Shown here: in pieces, positions 55,001 to 63,777 of the stretch
Layout of the letters: each line of letters starts with the position of its first letter
Numbering within the stretch: the stretch's first letter is position 1
Assembly (NCBI GenBank): GCA_036267255.1
Contig: DATAWK010000043.1
Coordinates: forward strand, 310,001-374,000
Source of the DNA: DATAWK01 sp036267255
Lineage (GTDB): Bacteria; Acidobacteriota; Terriglobia; Terriglobales; Acidobacteriaceae
Direction: 5' to 3'
DNA length: 64,000 nucleotides
The notes under the pieces: model-generated
Told to the model about the DNA's origin: nothing
Database searches by the model: none
Seen by the model: only the letters and a program-made list of their open reading frames with translations
Program-made: the position numbers and the translations under genes

Positions 55001-55433
55001 CGAAATCATAGGCGAGATGGTTCTGCTGCTACGGGGAGAAGCCAACGAACGTGCCGTTTCGATTCGTATAGACCGTACCGCCGATCTTCCCAAAGTCACT
55101 GCGGACCGCGTGCAACTGCAGCAAGTCTTGATGAACCTCATGCTCAATGGCATTGAGGCGATGAAGGAGACCGGCGGAGTGCTCACGGTTAAGACGATAC
55201 GAGGCGAGGGCGGTCAAGTGCTGATCTCAGTCAGCGATACTGGAGTAGGATTGCCAGCCGGAGGCGCGGACGACATTTTCAATGCTTTCTTCACCACTAA
55301 GCCACAAGGCAGCGGAATGGGGCTGGCGATCAGCCGTTCGATCGTGGAGTCGCATGGTGGCCGTTTATGGGCCACATCCCACGACGGACGAGGCGCGACG
55401 TTTCATTTCACTCTTCCAATCGCAGTCGAGTAA
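52005..55433 (+). CDS. propeller-type sensor histidine kinase (Reg_prop / Y_Y_Y / PAS / HisKA)
   Basis: A protein of 1142 residues from ATG 52005, where a signal peptide begins (MNPELLVQVLLILFCSVLA). Residues of about 30-690 form a two-bladed periplasmic sensor of about twelve Reg_prop repeats (YIWIGTLDGLLRF, SLWIGTASGLVRW and others). A Y_Y_Y domain (about 690-755) precedes the membrane helix (about 759-780). A PAS domain follows (about 790-905), then HisKA with phospho-acceptor His931 in SISHELRQP and HATPase (NLMLNGIEAM, DTGVGLP, GSGMGLAIS). There is no receiver domain and no adjacent response regulator; the nearest are at 62-63 kb. Confidence 0.9.
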   Translation: MNPELLVQVLLILFCSVLACPNAKAVDPDRRISQYAHTAWHVRDGIFPGTPTAITQTTDGYIWIGTLDGLLRFDGVRFVRWTPPTGEHLRTTAVISLLGAADGSLWIGTASGLVRWKNRNLLNFPETAGRVNAIYEDREGTIWMARSRTRTGAVCKVTASVAKCYGPKDGVPPYAGTLTGDNAGYLWIGTSTALVRWKPGSSTSYVLPGLKSNVALAGITSLAAAPDGSVWTGISKSGPGLGLEQWVNGTWKALITPTLDSSTLNFYGALWLDRHNALWIGTEGNGIYRVHDGQVDRFRSADGLSGDTTEAFFEDREGNLWVITSEGVDCFRDIPVVNFSMHEGLASDSVDSVLAARDGTIWMGNGLSLDHVRGDVVSSIGPKNGLPGNQVTSLFEDHVGRLWVGLDNGLFVYEHGRFRRIRRRDGKPIGVVLGMTEDVDGRIWATVVGVGPGNPGGLIRIPDGRFAIQIADKKMGFATSLAGDPEGGLWLGLRKGGLARYQDGQVQIFPLKNTNAQVIQVLGEPDGSVLAATTAGLVEQRGETQYTLDHLTGLPCDRIYSIITDKHSNLWLYAECGLISIKSDDLQQWRRNPDLKVRFDLFDAYDGAQPYYSSFQPNVTRSHDGRLWFANSIVAQVIDPGRLYRNTIPPPVHIEDVIADRKSYSTRNGLHLPALTRDLEIDYTALSFVVPQKVQFRYKLEGYDREWQDPQTRRQAFYSNLPPGDYRFHVMACNNSGVWNEAGATLDFNIPPAWYQTTWFRGLCVLAFCALLWVGYRIRVHQLREQEKKFREAFETMPALAFVADTKGNRTFMNKGWLEYTGLNPEEPSASGWEKTIHPDDLKRITERWRASQTTGQPLDSEARLRRASDGVYRWFLIRAVPVRDKRGKVVKWYGAATDIQDRKRAEELQAEFAHTNRVSILGELAASISHELRQPIAAAMASAQASLRWLNRDQPDLDQARRATEGIVKDEVRAAEIIDHLQSLYKKTPPLRESVDAGEIIGEMVLLLRGEANERAVSIRIDRTADLPKVTADRVQLQQVLMNLMLNGIEAMKETGGVLTVKTIRGEGGQVLISVSDTGVGLPAGGADDIFNAFFTTKPQGSGMGLAISRSIVESHGGRLWATSHDGRGATFHFTLPIAVE

Positions 55434-55529
55434 GACAGATCGGGCGGCGGATGTGGACGTGAACCTGCACCTTATCTCAAATGCAGTATGCCCACACTCT
55501 GCCAATCAGGCTTCTGGGTAGGGGGAGTT

Positions 55530-55775
55530 CTATTTATTTATTTCGTGAATCTCTGCCACGTATCCGCCCGGGAATCCGACGATTGCCGCAGTCCGTCCAC
55601 TCGATGAATAGGGCTGAACAAGAATGCTGACGCCCAGTGACTCAGCCTTCGCGAGCGTATCTGTCAGGCTGGAAACCTCATAGCCAGTAAGTTCCCTTCC
55701 ATAGGGGTACCAGCGAACGCATCCTGTTTGAATCTCTTTATTGCGTGACCTTCGTGATTCGCCTGGTCGATGCAA
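55530..55775 (-). pseudogene. C-terminal fragment of a VOC/glyoxalase-type protein
   Basis: An 81-codon frame whose middle and end (WYPYGRELTGYEVSSLTD, then IVGFPGGYVAEIHEINK) match the C-terminal half of small VOC proteins. The N-terminal module and a sensible start are missing upstream, so it is probably a relic. It lies between the sensor kinase and the Mla operon on the opposite strand. Confidence 0.6.
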
Positions 55776-56200
55776 GCAGCTGCTTAGCCATGAGCCACGT
55801 CTAGATCGCGACGCTACCGCCCTCTCTCGGGCGTGACGCCATTCTGTATCTCAATCCATGGCTCCACTCGAACCGTCATCGATGTCCTGCTTCTCTCCAG
55901 CCCGTTTCTAACAGGAACATGTAATTTCGACTCGCTCGTTCAGTTGCTACTATCACGCTGTCAGGCGCGCCTCTGTCCCTGTCAAGACAGCGTGCCTACC
56001 CCGGCGCGCGGATCGATATGCAAGCTATGCACTTGTCGAACGGTCGTTCGGGTTCGATGGGTTGATGGACCAGATCGCGGCGGGACCATTCATGTGGGTG
56101 TTCGGCCCCGGGTGGTTTCTCAGTCCTGCCATCTACTTCACGACTCGATTCTTATCGAGCCGTCGACTCATCGATGAGAAGACAGGACTGGAGAGGGCGC
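55776..56200. other. gene-free stretch before the Mla operon
   Basis: About 425 bp holding the second repeat copy at 55869-55963. Short open frames here lack family character. The promoter of the Mla operon is expected in this interval. Confidence 0.5.
55869..55963 (+). repeat. diverged direct repeat, copy 2
   Basis: Partner of 50886-50976 (core 55918-55963, 39 of 46 identical). Within it a GGAAC at 55914-55918 and a TACTAT at 55948-55953 could be promoter elements; the first copy has GAAAC and TACCAT. Confidence 0.6.
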
Positions 56201-56971
56201 ATGCGATGGCTCAGTAGATTGTTCGAGTTTACCGGAAAGGTGGGGCTCTTCAGCCTGCAGGTCCTCGTTGATTCACTGAGGCCTCCGTTTGAGTTTGCTC
56301 AGCTCTCCCGTCAACTTGCAGAAGTGGGAAACAGATCGCTCGCTCTCATCATCGTTTCAGGCTTCGCTTTGGGAGCTGTCATGACCCTCCACACAAGAAG
56401 CACCCTGGTGATGTTTGGCGCCACGGCGATGATACCAGCCGTCCAGTCAGTTGCCTTCTTCGTCGAAATTGGCCCTCTGGTCGCGGGATTGCTGCTCGCG
56501 GGACGAGTTGGGTCGGGCATCGGCGCGGTCCTTGCGAACATGAGGGCCTCCGAACAGATTGACGCTATTGAATCGCTGTCGATTGACTCGTTCAAGTTCC
56601 TGGTAGTCCCTCGGGTTTTAGCCTGCGTGATTGCGCTTCCTTTCCTGACGCTCGCCATGGACTTCGCTGGACTCCTTGGAGGGTTTCTGTCAGAAGGGCT
56701 TTCTTCTCACATTGCGCTAACTCTCTATCTGAACCGCGCCTTCGATTATCTCCAGTGGTCGAACTTTATTGCTCCCACCCTCAAGACTGCCGTATTTGGT
56801 TTCATTATCGGATCCGTCTCGTCCTATTTTGGCTATACGACGGATAAAGGAGCACAGGGGGTCGGAGAGGCTGCCACGAACAGTGTCGTTATTTCTTCTC
56901 TACTGATCATTCTTGCCGACGTAATTCTGATCAAGTGCATCTTCTTTCTCTTTCCGGATACGGCCATATGA
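56201..56971 (+). CDS. mlaE: MlaE-family lipid ABC transporter permease
   Basis: A protein of 256 residues from ATG 56201, which has GAGAGG close upstream; ATG 56174 would add nine. The family core is visible: LALIIVSGFALGAVMTLHTR, then FFVEIGPLVAGLLLAGRVGSG and EQIDAIESLSIDSFKFLVVPR. About five membrane helices are predicted. It forms the membrane part of a phospholipid transport system and overlaps mlaF by 4 bp (ATGA). Confidence 0.93.
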   Translation: MRWLSRLFEFTGKVGLFSLQVLVDSLRPPFEFAQLSRQLAEVGNRSLALIIVSGFALGAVMTLHTRSTLVMFGATAMIPAVQSVAFFVEIGPLVAGLLLAGRVGSGIGAVLANMRASEQIDAIESLSIDSFKFLVVPRVLACVIALPFLTLAMDFAGLLGGFLSEGLSSHIALTLYLNRAFDYLQWSNFIAPTLKTAVFGFIIGSVSSYFGYTTDKGAQGVGEAATNSVVISSLLIILADVILIKCIFFLFPDTAI

Positions 56972-57708
56972 TCGCCAACCATAGCATCGCAGTGGAATTC
57001 AAGCAGGTAATGAAATCCTTCGGGGCAAAGCGCGTTTTGAGTGACGTGTCTTTCCAAGTCGGCCAAGGTCAGGCGCTATGTTTGCTCGGTCGCAGTGGTA
57101 CAGGCAAGAGTGTCACCCTCAAGCTGATTATGGCTCTCATGCGTCCCGACTCAGGAGAAGTCTGGGTTGATCAGGACAATGTTGTCAGCATGAGGGAGCA
57201 CCGACTGTCTCTCGTGCGGAGAAAGCTTGGGTATCTTTTTCAGGACGCCGCCCTTTTCGATTCCCTGACGCTCTACGAGAATCTAGCCCTGCCTCTCAGC
57301 CGGCTGACAAAGAAATCCAAGGATGAGATCGACGACGCTATTCGACGGGTTCTCACCGATGTCGGACTAGCAACCGATGGCGCAAAATATCCATCAGCCC
57401 TTTCAGGGGGAATGAGGAAGAGGGCCGGTCTCGCCAGAGCATTGGTGCTCGAACCGAAGATCCTTCTGGCCGATGAACCGAGCAGCGGGCTGGATCGCAT
57501 CACAGCCGCTGAAATCGACGAACTTCTCATGCGGTGCAAGACGGAGCGTGGGACCGCCCTGATCATTGTAACGCATGATGTGCATGGGGCACGGAGAATT
57601 GCCGACCGAGTAGCCGTGCTCGACAAGGGAAATCTCGTCGCGTTTGGATCGGTTGAAGAGGTAAGCCAGAGCGAAAGCGACGTCGCTCGCAGACTCATCA
57701 CGGAGTGA
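56968..57708 (+). CDS. mlaF: MlaF-family ABC ATPase
   Basis: A protein of 246 residues from ATG 56968 (ATGA overlap with the permease stop). Walker A is LLGRSGTGKS, Q-loop YLFQDAALFDSLT, signature LSGGMRKRAGLAR, and Walker B ILLADEPSSGLD; the H-loop is in VTHDVHGARRIAD. It powers the Mla-type lipid transporter. It is followed after 4 bp by the MCE protein. Confidence 0.95.
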   Translation: MIANHSIAVEFKQVMKSFGAKRVLSDVSFQVGQGQALCLLGRSGTGKSVTLKLIMALMRPDSGEVWVDQDNVVSMREHRLSLVRRKLGYLFQDAALFDSLTLYENLALPLSRLTKKSKDEIDDAIRRVLTDVGLATDGAKYPSALSGGMRKRAGLARALVLEPKILLADEPSSGLDRITAAEIDELLMRCKTERGTALIIVTHDVHGARRIADRVAVLDKGNLVAFGSVEEVSQSESDVARRLITE

Positions 57709-57712
57709 AGCT

Positions 57713-59077
57713 ATGCCCAGACGAAATCTTGCTGTGGGAATTTTCATTATCGCCGGGATAGCGTTGTTTGCTCTCGGTATCTTCTTCGTTGGAAGCCGCC
57801 ATGAGGCTTTTGCGCGCCACGTGCTACTGTACACCGAATTCGCCGATCTCGATGGCATCACCAAGGGATCCAAAGTACAGGTTGCCGGTATGGATGCAGG
57901 TCAGGTGGCTAAGGTCGACGTGCCCAATTCACCGAACGGCCGTTTTCGTGTACAGATGAAAGTCGACGAACGGTTTCACGGCCTGGTCCGAATCGACTCT
58001 GTTGTGACGGTCGACACGGAAGGAGTGGTAGGGGATACCTTTCTGACCATTCATCCCGGATCACCGAGTGCTGCGATTGCGCAGGCTGGCTCCCTGCTTC
58101 AAAGCAAGGCTCCCGTGAACATGTCCGATCTGCTTACGAATGGCCTCGGAGTCATGAATGATGCGGACGCAACCCTGAAGCAGGTCGCAGGTAAGCTCAA
58201 TGTCGCCCTGGATGGTGCAAATGACGCAATAGGCAACGCGAATGATCTACTTGTAGGACTCAAAGAGGGGCGCGGAACAGCAGGGATGCTCCTCCACGAC
58301 GAAAAGGTGGCAGATCAGATTCGGGAAACCTTATCGACCGTACAATCGACGACGTCGAACTTGAAGCAAGCGTCAGCCGAAGTGAGCAGCATCGTGGCGG
58401 ACGTTCAGCACCGTCAGCTGCCTCAGAAACTCGACGACACAATAACGCAGATTCATTCTGCTTCCACTCAAGCAAATGAGACGATTGAACAGGTCCATCA
58501 AAGCCTGACAGAGGCTTTGGAACCCGACGCAAACGGAGTTACGGCAGGACAGAACATTAGTCAATCCCTGAGCAATGTCAACGTCGCAACAGGTAACATG
58601 GCCGAGGATACCGAGGCTCTCAAACACAACTTCTTCTTCAAGGGTTTTTTCAACCATCGTGGGTACTATGCTCTGTCTAGCCTATCTCCGCAGGAATATC
58701 GACGCAGCAAGCTCTTTGCGAGCAACCGTAGCCCCCGCGTGTGGCTACGAGCCGATTCTCTCTTTCAGCAAGGAACAAATGGCTCGGAAGAACTGAGTCC
58801 GGATGGCAAGCGCACGATTGATGCTGCCGTGGTGTCTTTTGGAGATCTGATCTTCACCCACCCTATTGTGGTCGAGGGATACTCAGATGCAGCGGCACCG
58901 GCTGATGCCCTTTCCTGGTCCTACGCCCGCGCAGAGATTGTGCGGAACTACCTCGAGGCACGGTATCCATTCGAAGCAAAGAATGTGGGTGTGATGCCTT
59001 TGAGCGCGACTCCCCCAACGGAGGTGGGCCATGGACGTTGGTCGGGTGTATGCATCCTAGTCGCGGAAAGGAAGTAG
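57713..59077 (+). CDS. mlaD: MlaD-type MCE protein with C-terminal OmpA-like domain
   Basis: A 454-residue protein. An N-terminal membrane anchor (about 8-27, VGIFIIAGIALFALGIFFVG) is followed by an MCE domain (about 38-120, LDGITKGSKVQVAGMDAGQV). Next comes a long helical/coiled-coil region (about 150-295), then a C-terminal OmpA-like domain (about 345-450, LSPDGKRTIDAAVVSFG, GYSDAAAPADALSWSYARA). Such a domain could bind peptidoglycan and hold the lipid tunnel across the periplasm. MlaB and MlaC genes are not present nearby. Confidence 0.88.
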   Translation: MPRRNLAVGIFIIAGIALFALGIFFVGSRHEAFARHVLLYTEFADLDGITKGSKVQVAGMDAGQVAKVDVPNSPNGRFRVQMKVDERFHGLVRIDSVVTVDTEGVVGDTFLTIHPGSPSAAIAQAGSLLQSKAPVNMSDLLTNGLGVMNDADATLKQVAGKLNVALDGANDAIGNANDLLVGLKEGRGTAGMLLHDEKVADQIRETLSTVQSTTSNLKQASAEVSSIVADVQHRQLPQKLDDTITQIHSASTQANETIEQVHQSLTEALEPDANGVTAGQNISQSLSNVNVATGNMAEDTEALKHNFFFKGFFNHRGYYALSSLSPQEYRRSKLFASNRSPRVWLRADSLFQQGTNGSEELSPDGKRTIDAAVVSFGDLIFTHPIVVEGYSDAAAPADALSWSYARAEIVRNYLEARYPFEAKNVGVMPLSATPPTEVGHGRWSGVCILVAERK

Positions 59078-59319
59078 TGCGCTTGGGGCGAGACCAACAG
59101 GGTTACAAAGGGCCACGCGATTTTCTGAACTCACCTCAGCAGATGCTGATATCGATCAGCCGACTTGTGACCGATGGAGTAGGTGGACGCCATCAGACTA
59201 CATCCAGGGGAAATGCGACGCACCGCCTAGTTGAGATGCATATTTGTGGAATAGACGAATTGGTGTGTGCTAGTAACGTGATCCTTCACAATCGTAGCTA
59301 ACCTGGTTCATGCATACTC

Positions 59320-61986
59320 CTAGATTTGAGCCGTCGTGGGACTTGTATGAGACAGCGGTAAAGCCACGTTGAAGATTGCACCGCCAGTTTTGTTATTCTC
59401 AGCCCAAAGCTGCCCCCCATGGGCTTCAACGATGGTGCGTGACACGGCCAAGCCTATACCCATGCCCTTCTCTTTTGTCGTCATAAAGGAGTCAAAGATG
59501 CGGTCCGGATCCTCGACTCCCGGCCCGTTATCGATTACTTGGATTAACATCCCGTTTGAGTCTGTCACCGCCCGGAGCACGACCAGCGGGGCCACTTGTT
59601 GTCCCTCCAAGGCCTCGATGGCATTTACGATCAGATTAATGAAGACGTGCTGGATCTGAATCTGGTCGACATGGACCGCAGGGAGAGACTCTTCGAAGTG
59701 GCACTCGATGGGCACGCCACGCTTTTGCGGGTCCTCCTGCACAATTCGGACAACTTCATAAATCATGTCTGGGATGTTGACAGCTTTCTTGTCGAAGGAC
59801 TCCTGCTTGAAGAGTGCTCGAATATGTTGCATTGTCTCGTCGGCCGCACGGGCATCTCGTATGATCCGTTCAATCGATGAATTCACCTCCATCACATTTG
59901 ACGGAGCAGCACTCAACCACTTTCTCGCCGCCTGTGCGTTTGCAAGTATCGACATGAGTGGTTGGTTCAGCTCGTGAGCGATCGAGCCTGCAAGTTCAGC
60001 CACGGTCGCCAACCGCGAAGCCTTCGCGAGTTTGATACGCGTGTCGCGAAGATGGTCCTCTGCTCGTTTTCGCTCATCGATGTCGATCGAGAGGCCATAC
60101 CAATGAATGATCTTGCCCAGGGGATCACGCAAAGGTTCGCCGCTGGCATGATGCCATCGATACTCTCCATCTGCTCGTCGCAAACGGTGGACTGCGCTGT
60201 ATGACTCTCCCGTTTCGATTGCCCAGAAAAACTTCTTAGCGGTATCTTCGAGATCATCTGGATGAATGATGTTCTTCCAGCCTAGGTTACGGAAATCCTC
60301 GAAGGACATTCCACTATATTCGCGGACTCTTTGGCTGATATGAGTGACGTCTCCGGTCGGTGACGCTGACCAAAGCATTGAAGGGATCGTTTCGATAATA
60401 CCAACTAGTTCATACTCTCGCATCTGAAGAGCGTGTTCAGTCTCCTTCAACGCGTTGATGTTTGTAAGAACCCCATACCACTTAATGATATTTCCGTCGT
60501 CGTCGCGCAGAGGGAAATCGCGATTCAAGAACCAGAGATAGGTTCCATCTGCGCGGCGGCAGCGCAACTCCTGCTCGACGGGCTCCCCTGCGGCCAATCC
60601 AGCCTGCCAATTGACCACCACTCGGTCAACATCGTCGGGGTGTATTGTATCCGCCCAGCCCCAGCCAAGCCCCTGTTCTTTGGTAAATCCGAGGTAATCT
60701 AGCCAACTCTCGCTGAGAAAATCACACAATCCGTCAGGCGAAGCGGTCCCCACGTAAGCAGGCATTACATCAATGAGGGTCCGAAGCTCTCTCTCACTCT
60801 TTCGGAGAATTTCTTCCGCTCGTTTCGTCTCTGTAATATCGATGACCGCCCCGGCAAACTCGAGGTCACCGTAAGCACTTCGCAACGGCTTTGCCAGAAC
60901 GTGGAGATACTTCACGCGATCATCGGCAAAGAGCAGGCGATACGTGAAATCGATGGCCCCTCCGGTGCTGGATGCCCGTTTCGCCATCTCAAGCACTAAA
61001 GCACGGTCGTCAGGATGAACCCGTTCCATGATCCTGTCAAACGTTACTTTTTCCGCTAGATCGTATTCGAAAATACGGTAGGTCTCCTCCGACGACACAA
61101 TCTTACCGGTGTTTGGCGTCCACCCAAAACTGCCTGTACGACTTAGACTTTGCGCCTCTGACAAGTAGGCTTCGCGACGTCTGAGTTCTTGAGTCAAAAC
61201 TTCATGGTCGGTAACATCAATGCCAACGCCGATTCTTCTTGAAGGGACATTATCGGAAACCGCAGTACTCACGCTTCGAACATAGCGGACTTCTCCGCTT
61301 GCGCGCACGATGCGCTTTGTCACATCAAATCCAGAATCGTCTAAGAGCATCCGCTTCATCAGTGAAGCCATGAACTCGCGATCCTGAGGATGCACGGCTG
61401 CGAGGTATTGCTCGGAGTTGGGTGGCCCATTTCCCGGGTCAAGATCGTGAATGCGAAAGAGCTCTTGCGACCAGTATTCGAATCCTTTCATAGGATCGAA
61501 TACCCAGTTGCCGATATGGCCGAGACGTTGCGCATCTGCTAAATAGAACTCGCGCTTCTGCAACTCCTGGGCGCTCTTTATGAGTTGTTCCTCTGCTCTC
61601 TTCCGGTCATCAATATCAATGCTTGAACCATTCCACTTAATAAGGTTTCCAACCCTATCAAATACCGGGACTTTGAGGTGCAACATCCACCGATAGACCC
61701 CATCGGCCCTTCGCACTCGTGCTGTTTCTTGAAAGGGCTCTCCCTTGGCAAAGGATTCACGCATGCTCCGCACAAACGCTTCAGCGTCTTCGGGATGAAT
61801 ACAGGAGGTCCACCCCCATCCCAGCAATTTTTCCAGTGGCTCACCGGCGAAGTCGAGCCATGTCTGATTGAAGAAATCGAGATAGCCATCCGGACGCGCT
61901 GTATGGATAAGAGCGGGCGACGAGTCGACAATTTGGCGAAAAAATAGGTTCTGATCGTCAACCGGAATTGGGTCGTTTTTCGCCAT
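59320..61986 (-). CDS. multi-PAS sensor histidine kinase
   Basis: An 888-residue cytoplasmic kinase without membrane helices. Five PAS/PAC units fill about residues 10-645, each with the recurring HPDD or HPED and GxYRW/GEYRWH motifs. HisKA follows with phospho-acceptor His671 in SIAHELNQPLMS. The HATPase domain has NLIVNAIEAL, DNGPGVEDPDRIF and KGMGIGLAVSRTIVEAHGG. The repeated PAS domains may sense redox, light or small molecules. It lies downstream of two response-regulator genes on the same strand, so these are probably its targets. Confidence 0.92.
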   Translation of the reverse strand: MAKNDPIPVDDQNLFFRQIVDSSPALIHTARPDGYLDFFNQTWLDFAGEPLEKLLGWGWTSCIHPEDAEAFVRSMRESFAKGEPFQETARVRRADGVYRWMLHLKVPVFDRVGNLIKWNGSSIDIDDRKRAEEQLIKSAQELQKREFYLADAQRLGHIGNWVFDPMKGFEYWSQELFRIHDLDPGNGPPNSEQYLAAVHPQDREFMASLMKRMLLDDSGFDVTKRIVRASGEVRYVRSVSTAVSDNVPSRRIGVGIDVTDHEVLTQELRRREAYLSEAQSLSRTGSFGWTPNTGKIVSSEETYRIFEYDLAEKVTFDRIMERVHPDDRALVLEMAKRASSTGGAIDFTYRLLFADDRVKYLHVLAKPLRSAYGDLEFAGAVIDITETKRAEEILRKSERELRTLIDVMPAYVGTASPDGLCDFLSESWLDYLGFTKEQGLGWGWADTIHPDDVDRVVVNWQAGLAAGEPVEQELRCRRADGTYLWFLNRDFPLRDDDGNIIKWYGVLTNINALKETEHALQMREYELVGIIETIPSMLWSASPTGDVTHISQRVREYSGMSFEDFRNLGWKNIIHPDDLEDTAKKFFWAIETGESYSAVHRLRRADGEYRWHHASGEPLRDPLGKIIHWYGLSIDIDERKRAEDHLRDTRIKLAKASRLATVAELAGSIAHELNQPLMSILANAQAARKWLSAAPSNVMEVNSSIERIIRDARAADETMQHIRALFKQESFDKKAVNIPDMIYEVVRIVQEDPQKRGVPIECHFEESLPAVHVDQIQIQHVFINLIVNAIEALEGQQVAPLVVLRAVTDSNGMLIQVIDNGPGVEDPDRIFDSFMTTKEKGMGIGLAVSRTIVEAHGGQLWAENNKTGGAIFNVALPLSHTSPTTAQI

Positions 61987-62043
61987 GGTGGAAACGGTAA
62001 ACCGGCCAGAAAGTCGGGAAATCCCACTTGCTATTATTCTCCC

Positions 62044-62075
62044 GCCCCGAAAATGTCTCCAGCCCCGAAAATGTC
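62044..62075 (-). repeat. tandem 14-nt repeat resembling transposon ends
   Basis: GCCCCGAAAATGTC occurs at 62044-62057 and 62062-62075 (period 18). On the minus strand it reads GACATTTTCGGGGC, similar in style to multiple terminal repeats of IS21-like elements. No transposase gene accompanies it; it lies between the kinase and a receiver gene. Confidence 0.4.
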
Positions 62076-62208
62076 AACGGCAGAAAGGCCAACACGACCT
62101 GAAGTGATCCGCAAAAGGGGGCAGCGTCAACCTGCGGCGCCGTGGCGATCCGTATCTCTAACAATCAATTGAGATTATGTTATCAGCGCGCCAGAAGGCA
62201 AGCTCAAT

Positions 62209-62577
62209 TTAGACACAGATTGAACCGATCAATTCGACCAGAGCATCACCGTCAACTGGCTTTCTGAAAAAGCCTGCAGCGCCACTCTCCAGATAAGATG
62301 CCTCCGACCGCGCCGATGGCTTTCCCGTAATGATGATTACGGGGACGGTATATTTGTTGTTTTTCAAATATTGCAGAAGGCCGAGACCGCTCATTTGCCG
62401 CATTTCGACATCTGTAACTATGCAACTGATTCGGGAAAGGGCACCGGATTCCAGAAATTGTTCTGCCGATTTGTAACTTTCCGCACTGTATCCAAATGCG
62501 GACAATAGGCTGACGAGCGATTCAAGAACTCGGGCATCGTCATCTATAATCGCAATGGTACAGGCCTGCACGCTCAT
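62209..62577 (-). CDS. single-domain response regulator
   Basis: A protein of 122 residues from ATG 62577, which has AAGGG at 7 nt; an ATG pair at 62593-62595 would add a few residues. The receiver features are IIDDD near residue 11-14, phospho-acceptor Asp56 in CIVTDVEM, Thr in IIITGKPS and Lys in FFRKPV. There is no output domain, so it may pass the phosphate on or act by binding. It sits between the FixJ-type regulator and the multi-PAS kinase. Confidence 0.9.
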   Translation of the reverse strand: MSVQACTIAIIDDDARVLESLVSLLSAFGYSAESYKSAEQFLESGALSRISCIVTDVEMRQMSGLGLLQYLKNNKYTVPVIIITGKPSARSEASYLESGAAGFFRKPVDGDALVELIGSICV

Positions 62578-62632
62578 GGTTAACCCTTGCATCATCTATC
62601 TGGACTTTACCGGAGATTGCGGAAACACTGTC

Positions 62633-63271
62633 TTACGTATTCCTATTAGATGGGCTAGTCGTCCCGAGCTTGAGCTTGCCCGCAAGCTTGACCAATGTCG
62701 CAAAAGAGTCGGCCTCCATCTTTCGCATTATGTGTCCACGATGGATTTGGACGGTGTATTCGGTGATCCCCAACTCAAAGGCTGTCTGCTTGTTCAGCAA
62801 ACCTCTTGCCAAAAGTGGAAGGACCTCTCGTTCGCGCGGTGTCAAGGATTCGTACCGAACAACTAGCCTGGCATGCTCCACCGCCTTTTGACGGCTCGCG
62901 CGATCTTGCCGCAAAGCCCGCTCAACTGAAACGAGAAGTGCTTCTTCATCGACTGGTTTGGTCAGAAAATCAACCGCCCCACCCTTCATCGCTCTCACGG
63001 TTGATGGGATGTCGCCTCGCCCGGTCAGAAAGATCACCGGCATGGAGGTCTTTGCCGACATCAACTTCTGGACCTCCAAGCCGCCCAATCCGGGCATCTT
63101 GAGATCGAGAACGAGGCAAGCGCAGGAATCCTGGCGGGCAAATTCAAGGAAGTCTTGTCCAGACGTAAAGAGCTGCACGCGCTTGCCATTAGCCCGAAGA
63201 AGGGTAGACAACGCCTCCCCGACGTTGGCCTCATCGTCGACGACATAGACAAGCTCATTCGTCGGTTCCAT
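62633..63271 (-). CDS. FixJ/NarL-type response regulator
   Basis: A protein of 212 residues from ATG 63271, preceded by AAAGGAGG at about 5 nt. The receiver has VVDDE near residue 10-14, phospho-acceptor Asp56 in LVLDLKMPG, IFLTGRGDIPSTVRAMKGGA and FLTKPVDEE. The LuxR-type HTH (about 145-205) has LTPREREVLPLLARG and TEYTVQIHRGHIMRKM. It is probably the output of the neighbouring multi-PAS kinase. In-frame codons extend back to 63337 without a ribosome-binding site. Confidence 0.94.
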   Translation of the reverse strand: MEPTNELVYVVDDEANVGEALSTLLRANGKRVQLFTSGQDFLEFARQDSCACLVLDLKMPGLGGLEVQKLMSAKTSMPVIFLTGRGDIPSTVRAMKGGAVDFLTKPVDEEALLVSVERALRQDRASRQKAVEHARLVVRYESLTPREREVLPLLARGLLNKQTAFELGITEYTVQIHRGHIMRKMEADSFATLVKLAGKLKLGTTSPSNRNT

Positions 63272-63777
63272 GAATGCCTCCTTTGTATCAGGCATTTGAC
63301 GATCTGCGGCCCAGCGATCATGGCGCAATCGGGACATCCTTTGCGAGGCCCCTTGATGTTAGGAATTATAGCGGCAAACTCAACCCCACAATACGTTTGT
63401 CTCGACAGCAGGTCATTACATAAATATGGAATAGTTTGGGAACAAGATTGCGGTGTAGAACCTGGGGTCGGCAATTAAGAAAGAGGGGTTTCAAGCTTCG
63501 TAGCGAACCGATTGCAAGGGGCGATATAGCGAGAGCCGATCTGTCTGCTTAGTCAGGGCGTGGTGACCATCGAGCCCCCCATCCAGCCCAGCAAACCGGC
63601 TCATGCCACGACAGATAGACCCACCCCGAAGCAAATTGAGAGAATCATGTTGGCTTCGCATGAGTTCAATTGAAGACCGAATTAGAAAACGTTCATCCGA
63701 AGATCCGTAGGCCCGATACCACTACATACTTATGTAATTCCCAAAGAAATGTCGCCGTGATTCAATTTGCATAGTGA
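63272..63777. other. gene-free stretch
   Basis: About 500 bp between the FixJ-type regulator and the TPP riboswitch. It must hold the promoter of the divergent regulator operon and that of thiC. I see no further gene. Confidence 0.5.
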
